Shown piece after piece: positions 52,663 through 59,964 of a stretch of 64,000 nucleotides of DNA. The translations under genes and the position numbers were made by a program. The stretch's first letter is position 1. Each line of letters opens with the position of its first letter. Origin of the DNA: Virgibacillus_O sediminis (GTDB taxonomy: Bacteria; Bacillota; Bacilli; Bacillales; Amphibacillaceae); the NCBI RefSeq assembly GCF_042643265.1, contig NZ_JBHRRZ010000002.1, forward strand, positions 62,001-126,000. The letters are read 5' to 3'. The notes below the pieces were generated by a model. The model did not search any database. It saw only the letters and a program-made list of their open reading frames with translations, and was not told the DNA's origin.

Positions 52663-52693
52663 AGCTTTCAACTCCTTCGCCTAAACTTCGGAA

Positions 52694-54433
52694 TTAGACT
52701 GTCTCGGTTTTCTGAGGTGCTTTGACCAACTGTCCACCGGTATCAAGGAATTCCTTGATACCTTCTGCCGCACGGTAAGCTAGTGCACCGACTGTACCTG
52801 TCGGGTTATAGCCTCCATTATGGGCAAAAGCGGAAGCGCCGACAACGAATACATTGTCATGGTCCCACATTTGCAGGTAATTATTTACTGCAGATGTTTC
52901 CGGATCTGCCCCCATGATGACGCCTCCGGTATTATGGGTGGTCTGGTATGGAACAATGTCATAATGCTCCGGCATGCTGGCTTTTTCTACGATATTGGCT
53001 CCCATTTCCTTCATGATTTCGGCGGCACGGTCGGACAGGTATTCATGCAGTTTACGGTCCTGTTCAGTAAAATCATAGTTTAAACGGAGCAGTGGATTGC
53101 CATGTACATCGGTATAAGTAGGATCCAGATCCAAGTAATTATCGCGGTGCGGCATCGAAGCCCCTTGTGCACTGATAGAAAGGGCACGGTTGAAATAATG
53201 CAGTGATTTGGCTTTGAACTCCGCTCCCCAGGAAGGTGTGTCCTTAGGCACCGGATTATTGGCAATCGGCCGCCGTCCGGTTTGAGTGATGGACATGCTG
53301 CCTCCATGGATGAAATCAAGGTCGGAGTGGTCAAAGTTGTCTCCATTATAATCGTCCACTGTAGCTCCTAATGCACCTGCCCCCATAAATGTATTGAACT
53401 TCTCCTCTTCAAAGTAGCCATTAGCCCCAGGGAGAATCTGATAGCAGTAGTTTTTGCCGATGACACCTGTGCCTGTTTCCGGGTCATATGGTTCGCCCAA
53501 TCCGGATTGCAGAAGCAGGCGGGTATTGTTCAATACATAACTGGTCATGACGACCACATCTGCAGGCTGGATGAATTCTTCGCCTGATTTCAAATCGATG
53601 TATCGAACCCCGGTTGCCCTGCCGCCTTCTTTGATGACTTCTACGACATCGGCATCCGTGCGCAGTTCGAAATTACCGGTCTGCTGTGCGGTCGGGATCA
53701 CCGTCACATTCGGACTTGACTTGGCTCCATACTCACAACCGAACCGCTCACAGAACCCACAGTACTGGCAGGCATTGATTTGCTGGCCATCAGGATTCTC
53801 GTAGTTTTCGGACAGGTTTGCGGACGGCATTTGAAATGGATGCAGTCCCAGGTTGCTGGCAGCTTCTTTAAATCGGTCGAGGATTGGAGTACTCTTCATT
53901 GGCGGTGTAGGATAGTCATTGCTGCGCGGAGCACCCATTGGATTGTCTTCGCCGCTGATTCCCGTCGTCTCTTCATATCTGTAGAAATAGGGCTCCAATT
54001 CTTCATAGGTGATTCCCCAGTCCTGCAGCGTATACTCGCTTCCCAGTTTATTTTCTCCATATTTTTCATCGGTCATAGACTTGATCTGCAGGTCGTAGGG
54101 AAGGAAACGCCAAGTTTGTCCGTTCCAGTGAACACCTGCTCCACCGACACCTTCGCCGGGGAGGAAGGATCCCCATTGTCTGATCGGCAATGCCCGCTCG
54201 TCCCGGTTGTTGCGGAAAGTAAGTGTCTCCCTGGATGCATCTTGCATGAGGTCAAGGCGGATTGCATAGCGGTATTCATCATGAATCATCTGGAAATCTT
54301 CGGTGGACCGGTTCTGGCCACGTTCCAGTCCGACCACCTGAATTCCCTGCTTGGCCAGTTCGGCAGCAATGATGCCGCCTGTCCAGCCTACCCCTACTGT
54401 AACAACTTGAACTTTATCCAATGTGGTTGCCAT
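52694..54433 (-). CDS. GMC-type oxidoreductase (gluconate 2-dehydrogenase large-subunit-like)
   Basis: 579 residues. FAD-binding strand VVTVGVGWTGGIIAAELAKQ, then LERG; GMC features GGAGVHWNGQTWRF and the C-terminal HNTGGVIMGADPETSAVN ... GASAFAHNGGYNPTGTVGAL (catalytic His/Asn pair). A cysteine group ACQYCGFCERFGC near residue 220 could be a metal or cluster site. It has no signal peptide, so it probably leaves the cell bound to the small subunit encoded upstream, which has one. Substrate probably a sugar acid or polyol; unproven. Confidence 0.9.
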   Translation of the reverse strand: MATTLDKVQVVTVGVGWTGGIIAAELAKQGIQVVGLERGQNRSTEDFQMIHDEYRYAIRLDLMQDASRETLTFRNNRDERALPIRQWGSFLPGEGVGGAGVHWNGQTWRFLPYDLQIKSMTDEKYGENKLGSEYTLQDWGITYEELEPYFYRYEETTGISGEDNPMGAPRSNDYPTPPMKSTPILDRFKEAASNLGLHPFQMPSANLSENYENPDGQQINACQYCGFCERFGCEYGAKSSPNVTVIPTAQQTGNFELRTDADVVEVIKEGGRATGVRYIDLKSGEEFIQPADVVVMTSYVLNNTRLLLQSGLGEPYDPETGTGVIGKNYCYQILPGANGYFEEEKFNTFMGAGALGATVDDYNGDNFDHSDLDFIHGGSMSITQTGRRPIANNPVPKDTPSWGAEFKAKSLHYFNRALSISAQGASMPHRDNYLDLDPTYTDVHGNPLLRLNYDFTEQDRKLHEYLSDRAAEIMKEMGANIVEKASMPEHYDIVPYQTTHNTGGVIMGADPETSAVNNYLQMWDHDNVFVVGASAFAHNGGYNPTGTVGALAYRAAEGIKEFLDTGGQLVKAPQKTETV

Positions 54434-54468
54434 ATGTATCCTCCTTTATTTATGTTATTTTTCATCGT

Positions 54469-55218
54469 TTACTTGAGTTGGCTGTGCAATGATTGCGGTT
54501 CGATTTCTACAAACTCTTCACTATCGATCTGGTTCAGATAACTCATCTGATGGCCTGGGAATTCCTTCATCTTCCAGCCTTCCATCTCTTCATTCCCGTT
54601 ATAGAGCGGATCGGCATAGGCCCCTCTAAGTGTTGCGGAACGAAGCAGTTCGAAAAAGTCGCTGCTGGACACACCCTTCAGATCCACTTCATTATTTTCA
54701 AACTTCTGCAACAGCTCATCCTGCTGCTCACCTTCCAGCTCAGTGAAAGATGTGTTGTGAGCCGAATTGCTTTCCCGATCAAGGGCCCGGATTCCCTCCA
54801 TGAAGATTTCTTTGCGCTTCAAGCGGGATTGATAGCCTTGATAATCGGTACCTGGATAGAAAGGCCCCTGCATATATGTTTTTTCATTATTACCATAGCT
54901 TCCGGCGAGCTGGTGGTCGATAAAGTAAGGGACTCCCAACCCGATTGCCCCTGTGCCATTTTCGTCCTCCGGGAAAATCCGTTCTGTGGCAGCGCTTAAA
55001 ATATCGAAGTCCTTTTGTCTGGTAAAAAACATGAGTGCGTGCTGGTAATCTGTCTGCTCTCCTTGAGGGGAAGTCGTCGCTTGCTGGGATCCATCATCAA
55101 GGTTGACCCCCAGCAGAGAACCAAGAATTCCGCCGCCGACAACCCCGCCGGCTACATACCCTGAGTTCTTCAGAAAACGGCGTCTCGACATGTCTGGTGC
55201 ATTATTTTTGTCTGCCAT
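54469..55218 (-). CDS. Gluconate 2-dehydrogenase subunit 3-like protein with Tat signal
   Basis: 249 residues. A twin-arginine signal is visible: SRRRFLKNSGYVAGG (Arg pair at about 12-14), a moderately hydrophobic stretch and VN...near residue 40. The rest matches the subunit 3 family (FFTRQKDFDILSAATERIFPEDENGTGAIGLGVPYFIDHQLAGSYG). It carries the GMC subunit through Tat and may stabilise it. First gene of the operon; 35 nt to the GMC gene, then tatA. A sigma-B-like promoter lies upstream. Confidence 0.92.
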   Translation of the reverse strand: MADKNNAPDMSRRRFLKNSGYVAGGVVGGGILGSLLGVNLDDGSQQATTSPQGEQTDYQHALMFFTRQKDFDILSAATERIFPEDENGTGAIGLGVPYFIDHQLAGSYGNNEKTYMQGPFYPGTDYQGYQSRLKRKEIFMEGIRALDRESNSAHNTSFTELEGEQQDELLQKFENNEVDLKGVSSSDFFELLRSATLRGAYADPLYNGNEEMEGWKMKEFPGHQMSYLNQIDSEEFVEIEPQSLHSQLK

Positions 55219-55258
55219 TTGATACCCTCCCTTGGTCTTTTGGAGTCATATTTTGTTT

Positions 55259-55284
55259 TTACCCACTAGAAAATTAAGGTAAAC
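55259..55284 (-). promoter_or_regulatory. Sigma-B-like promoter of the GMC-tatA operon
   Basis: On the minus strand GTTTAC (55279-55284), 14 nt, GGGTAA (55259-55264), one mismatch per box; about 40 nt before the first ATG. Confidence 0.55.
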
Positions 55285-55382
55285 ATGGAATTTCCAGGGG
55301 AGTACGACAATTTGGTGAATGGCGGGAGTATTCATTTTCCTGTAAAATGGTTATCATTGGTAAGATATAAGGTTGTTAGAAC

Positions 55383-55411
55383 TTGGAGTGGATGAGTAGA
55401 TAAGCAATAAT
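55383..55411 (+). promoter_or_regulatory. Sigma-A promoter of the NrnB-like gene
   Basis: TTGGAG (55383-55388), 17 nt, AATAAT (55406-55411), 41 nt before the ATG. Confidence 0.5.
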
Positions 55412-55452
55412 TTCACCGGGTTTTATCCATACTACATGCAGAGGTGAGGAAT

Positions 55453-56628
55453 ATGTATAAATTGCTTTCACATAACGACTTGGACGGGGTGGGCTGCGGA
55501 ATCGTGGCGAAACTCGCATTCGGCAAGGATGTGGATGTCCGGTACAACTCCGTCTCCAGTCTGGATCGGGAAGTGAAGTATTTTCTGGAGAATGGCGACA
55601 AGGAAACGTTTCTGCTGATCACCGACTTGTCGGTGAATGAAGAAAATGAGCAGGCATTGAATGAATTTTACCAGTCGGGCGGGCAGGTTCAGATGATCGA
55701 TCATCATAAAACTGCTCTTCCCTTCAATGCTTATGAATGGGCCGACGTGTCTGTAGAAGATGAGAACGGGAAACTGCATGCGGCAACATCCCTGCTGTAC
55801 GATTATCTAGTCACAGAGGGCCATTTGGAGCCTTCCGAGGGAATCGAGGAGTTTGTCGAGCTGGTCCGCCAGTATGATACATGGGAATGGGAAGCCAATG
55901 AGAACCAGAAAGCACAGCGGCTGAATGCGTTGTTTTTCCTCGTATCCATCGATGAGTTTGAAGAGACCATGCTGGAGCGGCTGCAGGAACGTGCCTCCTT
56001 TGACTTTGATGAGTTTGAGAAGAGGCTCTTGGATATGGAAGAAAACAAAATCCAGCGCTATATCCGGAGGAAGCGCAAGCAGCTCATCCAGAAAAAAGTC
56101 GGCAGCCATTATGCAGGGATTGTCCATGCGGAATCCTATCACTCCGAACTGGGCAACCAGCTTGGCAAAGACTATCCGCATCTTGACTACATTGTCATCT
56201 TGAATATGGGAGGCAGACGGATGGGCTTCCGTACCATCCATGATGATGTGGATGTATCAGAAGTGGCTGGTGAGTATGGGGGCGGTGGCCATGCTAAGGC
56301 GGCTGGGAGCCTGATGACGGAAGAGGCTTTCAAAACGTTCGTACAGGAAGCCTTTCAGCTTGAGCCGCTACGCGAAGATGCATGGCGTAACCGCTACAAC
56401 CGCAAGGCCTCTTCCTTTGGATCCCTGTATCAGGACCGCAGCGATGCCCTGTACTTCGTTCACCCGCAGCAGGACGGCCAATGGGTGATCGACCGGAATC
56501 ATAAGACATTGGAAGGTACGTACAAGGATTTCTGGGAAGCGGAAAAAGCCCTTAAAAAAGAGTATGAGGCATGGCTGGTCAGAGACGATATGTTTGTCAG
56601 CTTTTTGATGAAACAGTTAAAGAAATGA
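55453..56628 (+). CDS. DHH family phosphoesterase, NrnB-like oligoribonuclease
   Basis: 391 residues from the ATG at 55453 (MYKLLSHNDLDGVG), preceded by GAGGTGAGG. DHH motifs: SHNDLDGVGCG, LLITDLSVNEE, VQMIDHHKTA and the later YDTWEW. The DHHA1 end contains YGGGGHAKAAGS, which binds substrate. Members degrade nano-RNA and similar short phosphodiesters. The long C-terminal extension (about 300-391, with DGQWVIDRNHKTLEGTYKDF) is in keeping with NrnB. Single gene. Confidence 0.88.
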   Translation: MYKLLSHNDLDGVGCGIVAKLAFGKDVDVRYNSVSSLDREVKYFLENGDKETFLLITDLSVNEENEQALNEFYQSGGQVQMIDHHKTALPFNAYEWADVSVEDENGKLHAATSLLYDYLVTEGHLEPSEGIEEFVELVRQYDTWEWEANENQKAQRLNALFFLVSIDEFEETMLERLQERASFDFDEFEKRLLDMEENKIQRYIRRKRKQLIQKKVGSHYAGIVHAESYHSELGNQLGKDYPHLDYIVILNMGGRRMGFRTIHDDVDVSEVAGEYGGGGHAKAAGSLMTEEAFKTFVQEAFQLEPLREDAWRNRYNRKASSFGSLYQDRSDALYFVHPQQDGQWVIDRNHKTLEGTYKDFWEAEKALKKEYEAWLVRDDMFVSFLMKQLKK

Positions 56629-56659
56629 TTTTTACTATGCCTAAGTTAAGATAACAGCG

Positions 56660-56888
56660 AAAGAGGCTGGGACAGAAATGTTTATCCTAAGATAAATCTG
56701 AACTAACTAAAGAATTTAAGTAGAGGATAGGAGCCGCTCCGGAAATGCACTTCGCTTTTTAGCGTGGTGAGCCTCCACGTGTTAACGCATTGTGGTGTCT
56801 CACCTATGCCTTTCTCTTTCCTCCGTTGGTTCGGTTCATTATTATTCGTCTGTAGGATTCAACGTTTTACTTATGTCCCAGTCTCTTT
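56660..56888. repeat. MITE-like element with 18-bp terminal inverted repeats
   Basis: 229 bp. Ends AAAGAGGCTGGGACAGAA and TTATGTCCCAGTCTCTTT are inverted copies with two mismatches. The interior holds GCCGCTCCGGAAATGCAC and further hairpins, no gene. Elements with GGGACA ... TGTCCC ends are common in Bacillaceae intergenic DNA. A shorter, decayed relative is at 32595-32770. No target duplication is evident. Confidence 0.65.
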
Positions 56889-57190
56889 CTTTTAGGGCTT
56901 GGAAATTTTCAAGTTGCGGATATTCAGCAAGAAGAAGGCAGGCTCCTGGATCCATGATGGATAGCACACTTTCACAGACAAAAGATGCAGCTATCTGTTT
57001 GGCTCAAAATGAATGTCCGGAATGGGATAGCCTGTTTGTACAGACGTCTTGAGGATGCTCTGAGGCTTGAGAAGATTATTTTTTTAGTGAAGCCTGCTCC
57101 TGTGATACGATGATATTACAGCGTTGCGGGGGAAACATTAAAATAATATGGATTAGGACAAATCTGACTCTGCATAAGATTACTCAGAAG
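56889..57190. other. Intergenic, no supported gene
   Basis: About 300 nt between the repeat element and the terminator at 57195. A 30-codon frame ending at 57051 (ATGATGGATAGC start) has no ribosome site and no recognisable family. Possibly a gene remnant. Confidence 0.4.
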
Positions 57191-57194
57191 AATG

Positions 57195-57222
57195 AAAAAG
57201 GGCGCATCAAGCGACCCTTTTT
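57195..57222. terminator. Terminator of the YjzC-like gene
   Basis: AAAAAGGG-C-GC ... GC-GA-CCCTTTTT: A and T runs on both sides, directly after the stop on the minus strand. Confidence 0.75.
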
Positions 57223-57384
57223 CTATTCTTCCTTATGTTTCCAGGTTGTTTCGCTGCCACTGACGGGACAGGACGGAAAGGTGTCATCCTTCGACAAAGT
57301 TGCTTTTTTCCCAGACTGACAGATGAATTCCCCATCATGGGGCACACCTTGTCCTGTTCTATATTCGCGATAGCCTTCTCTCAT
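57223..57384 (-). CDS. YjzC-like small protein
   Basis: 53 residues: MREGYREYRTGQGVPHDGEF, then CQSGKKATLSKDDTFPSCP and a SGSETTWK end. ATG at 57382-57384 behind GGAGGT. The pattern FRTGxxxPxxGxYxC...TLxKGDxFPPCP...TxW is that of YjzC proteins of Bacillus. The two cysteines (22, 39) may hold a metal. Function unknown. Overlooked easily because of its size; start, ribosome site and terminator are all good. Confidence 0.8.
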   Translation of the reverse strand: MREGYREYRTGQGVPHDGEFICQSGKKATLSKDDTFPSCPVSGSETTWKHKEE

Positions 57385-57481
57385 TAGGTATTACCTCCAT
57401 TCATAATCTCCTTCATAGTGTGGCCGAAACACTTACGTTTCACCCGTGATAAACTTTAGACTTTCTAAAAGGAGTGATCGA

Positions 57482-57904
57482 ATGAGTCCTAAACCGGCCG
57501 GCTTCTGGATACGATTTCTGGCATTATTCATCGATTCCATATTGAGTGCGGTCCTTACTTTGATTATTGCTGTATTGATCGGCGATTCCACCTATTTTTC
57601 CTCTTCGGCCTTAGGAGAAACTTCCTTGGCTGACAGCATCGGCGGCCTGATTTATTCATTGGTGTTCATCGTTATTTTCACGGCAAGCAATCTCATGGGC
57701 TCTCCCGGAAAACTGGCCTGCAGAATCAAAGTGGTCAATGAGGATATGACACAGATATCCTTGCTGAAATCTTTCGGAAGATGGTTGGCCTATATCCTGT
57801 CTACCATTACCCTGCTGATCGGCTACATGATGGCTGGATGGAACAGGGAAAAGAAGGCATTACATGACATCGTATGCGGCACCAGAGTTGTCTATCGGGA
57901 TTGA
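57482..57904 (+). CDS. RDD family membrane protein
   Basis: 140 residues from the ATG at 57482 behind AAAGGAGTGATCGA. Begins PKPAGFWIRFLALFIDSILS, the RDD helix 1 with its Arg and Asp; then MGSPGKLACRIKVVNEDM and a final KALHDIVCGTRVVYRD, both standard for the family. Three to four membrane helices. RDD proteins have mostly unknown roles; a few act as ion exchangers. A phased repeat array begins just after its stop. Confidence 0.9.
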   Translation: MSPKPAGFWIRFLALFIDSILSAVLTLIIAVLIGDSTYFSSSALGETSLADSIGGLIYSLVFIVIFTASNLMGSPGKLACRIKVVNEDMTQISLLKSFGRWLAYILSTITLLIGYMMAGWNREKKALHDIVCGTRVVYRD

Positions 57905-57920
57905 TGGAAGCAGCCGGCAT

Positions 57921-58036
57921 CCTGCGGGTAAACCCGAGCACCAGCTGATATCGGGCGTGTCCTGCGGATAAGCCAGCGCACCAGCTGATATCCTGCACGT
58001 CCTGCGGATAAATCTGAGCACCAGCCGATACCCAGC
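57921..58036. repeat. Phased 20/40-bp GATA-core repeat array 3
   Basis: Cores at 57927 (GGTA), 57947, 57967, 57987, 58007 and 58027 on an exact 20-bp grid. Half units CCTGCGGATAA and CCAGCYGATAYC alternate, giving three 40-bp units of the same design as arrays 1 and 2. No gene. Confidence 0.9.
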
Positions 58037-58147
58037 AGATCCCCCCAACACGCTAGAGCTAAATTCCCCATACTCTACTCCGCTTAATTCCTAGTAGATA
58101 ACGCGGAATTTTGCTATCATGAAGGTATACGTAGAGGAGGGATATGG

Positions 58148-58669
58148 ATGGAAGTTTTTCAGGCAATCAAGGCACGAAGGGAAATCACTAAGTATAAGGA
58201 TGAACCCGTGCCGCTGCACGTACTGGAAAAAGTTGCCGATGCAGGTTATTATGCGCCGACCGGCAACAATCTTCCTTCGAAGAATCTCATTGTTGTGACC
58301 GAGAGAAAGACACTCGATGCGATGGCGGATACCACTCCTTATATGAAATGGATGAAAGAAGCTCAGGCGGCTATTGTGGTGACGGGCAAACCGGGTGTCA
58401 GCAAGTACTGGCTGCAGGATGCTTCCTTCGCATGTGCCTTCATTTGGCTCGAGGCAACAGAGAATGGCTTGGGATCTGCTTTTGGAGCGGTTTACAATGC
58501 GGAGGACCAGCAGGAGTCGAAGGAAAGGGAGGACCATGTACGTTCCCTTCTCGGGATACCGGATGACAGCCGTGTCGTAGCAGGCTTGGGCCTTGGCTAT
58601 CCAGAGGAGGTTCCAGACAGCAAGAAACATAATCTAAGAGATGAAATCATCAGGTATGAGACCTTTTAA
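58148..58669 (+). CDS. Nitroreductase family protein
   Basis: 173 residues, a short FMN-dependent nitroreductase. IKARREITKYKDEPVP and ADAGYYAPTGNNLPSKNLIVV are the FMN-contact segments (Arg-Arg and Asn). ASFACAFIWLEATENGLGSAFGA is the central helix, and the C-terminal AGLGLGYPEE is the conserved glycine loop. Substrate unknown. ATG behind GGAGGG. Confidence 0.88.
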   Translation: MEVFQAIKARREITKYKDEPVPLHVLEKVADAGYYAPTGNNLPSKNLIVVTERKTLDAMADTTPYMKWMKEAQAAIVVTGKPGVSKYWLQDASFACAFIWLEATENGLGSAFGAVYNAEDQQESKEREDHVRSLLGIPDDSRVVAGLGLGYPEEVPDSKKHNLRDEIIRYETF

Positions 58670-58745
58670 ACGAATCGGCAATATTAAAATAAGAGCTGGC
58701 AGCAACAGGGACGGCGGTGGAGAGAAAAAAGAACAGCATATAAAT

Positions 58746-58782
58746 ATGGGATACTATCGAATGCCGATTAGTATCCCATTTA
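58746..58782. terminator. Terminator, shared-stem family copy 3
   Basis: ATGGGATACTA-TCG, loop AATGC, CGA-T-TAGTATCCCAT, then TTATT. It lies between convergent nitroreductase and ldh genes and shares its stem with 9436-9466 and 41752-41785. Confidence 0.8.
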
Positions 58783-58806
58783 TTATTGGAGTTGTAATTG
58801 TCTACC

Positions 58807-59784
58807 TTAATCCGGCTGAACCTCATCAAAGTATGGCTCCAGTATTCCTTTGAGGATTTCTGAACTTTGGTGGAATTTTTTCTGCTCTTCCTCCTCGAGA
58901 TCAAGTTCAATGATTTCTCTGATTCCGCTTCGGTTGATGACAGCCGGCACCCCGATATAGACATCCTTTTCTCCATATTCACCATCCAGATGAGCGGAAA
59001 TGGTCAGGATGGTATTTTCATTGGCAAGGATCGCCCTGGTGATCCGGGCGAGCCCCATGGCGATGCCGTAATAGGTGGCACCTTTATTTTGGATGATGTG
59101 ATAGGCTGCATCCCGGACGTTGATGAAGATATCCTCCAAGTCTTCACTGCGGAATTTGCTGTCCCGCTCCATGTACTGCCGGAGCGGAATGGTTCCTATA
59201 TCTGCTGAACTGTAGACTGGCAGTTCGCTGTCCCCATGTTCACCAATAATATAGGCGTGGACATTGTTGGGGGACACGTCAAAGTATTCTCCAAGAGAAT
59301 AGCGGAAACGGGCAGTATCCAGAATTGTCCCGGAACCGATGACCCTTTCTTTGGGCAGTCCGCTGTATTTCCAGGTAGCATAGGTCAGGATATCGACCGG
59401 ATTGGTGGCCACAAGGAAGATGCCATCAAAGCCGCTGTCCATCACTTCACCGACAATCTCTTTAAAAATCTTTAAGTTCTTTTCCACCAGGTCCAGCCTA
59501 GATTCGCCTGGTTTTTGGCCGGCTCCTGCACAGATGACAACGATATCCGCGTTCTGGCAGTCTTTATATTCGCCATGGCGGATGTTCATTGGATTCGGTG
59601 CAAAACCTTTCCCGTGGTTCAAATCGAGCACATCTCCCTGGGCTTTGTCCTTATTGGCGTCGATCATGACGAGATCATTGACAATCCCTTGGTTCATCAG
59701 TGCAAAAGCATAGCTGGATCCGACAAACCCTGTTCCGATAAGAGCAACACGGCTAAGCCGGAGATTGTTATTCATCAACATCAT
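58807..59784 (-). CDS. ldh: L-lactate dehydrogenase
   Basis: 325 residues. NAD-binding ALIGTGFVGSSYAFAL near 15-30. The substrate loop reads CAGAGQKPGESRLDL with Gln90, which marks lactate rather than malate dehydrogenase. Active-site His183 is in IIGEHGDSELPVYS, and NPVDILTYATWK contains the conserved Asn/Asp. Three ATG codons lie close together behind GGGGAGG; the second (59781) has the best spacing. A long dyad sits in its leader. Confidence 0.95.
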   Translation of the reverse strand: MMLMNNNLRLSRVALIGTGFVGSSYAFALMNQGIVNDLVMIDANKDKAQGDVLDLNHGKGFAPNPMNIRHGEYKDCQNADIVVICAGAGQKPGESRLDLVEKNLKIFKEIVGEVMDSGFDGIFLVATNPVDILTYATWKYSGLPKERVIGSGTILDTARFRYSLGEYFDVSPNNVHAYIIGEHGDSELPVYSSADIGTIPLRQYMERDSKFRSEDLEDIFINVRDAAYHIIQNKGATYYGIAMGLARITRAILANENTILTISAHLDGEYGEKDVYIGVPAVINRSGIREIIELDLEEEEQKKFHQSSEILKGILEPYFDEVQPD

Positions 59785-59801
59785 ATTCCTCCCCTTTATG
59801 T

Positions 59802-59833
59802 GGAATGGTAATCATGGATATGACTACCATTCC
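59802..59833. promoter_or_regulatory. Long dyad in the ldh leader
   Basis: GGAATGGTA and TACCATTCC, with inner TCAT/ATGA pairing around GGAT: nearly 14 bp per arm. It lies just before the ldh ribosome site. Operator or mRNA hairpin; regulator unknown. Confidence 0.45.
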
Positions 59834-59871
59834 CTTTTCGTATAATCTTCATGCTTTACAAAGCGCGTAAG

Positions 59872-59900
59872 TTGACAAAGGGAATGGGAAATGATAAATT
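59872..59900 (+). promoter_or_regulatory. Sigma-A promoter of the VOC protein gene
   Basis: TTGACA (59872-59877), 17 nt, TAAATT (59895-59900). Confidence 0.5.
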
Positions 59901-59964
59901 TTGAATTAAAGATAACTTAATTACAGATAAAAGATTGATCAATAAATGCATTGGAGGATTTTTT

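Noticed and set aside
56792..57052. 86-codon frame over the MITE-like element end
   Set aside because: Begins inside the element, lacks a ribosome site and matches no family.
59880..59925. MhqR operator upstream of the VOC gene
   Set aside because: Only partial match to the TATCTCGAATTCGAGATA consensus; not enough to call.
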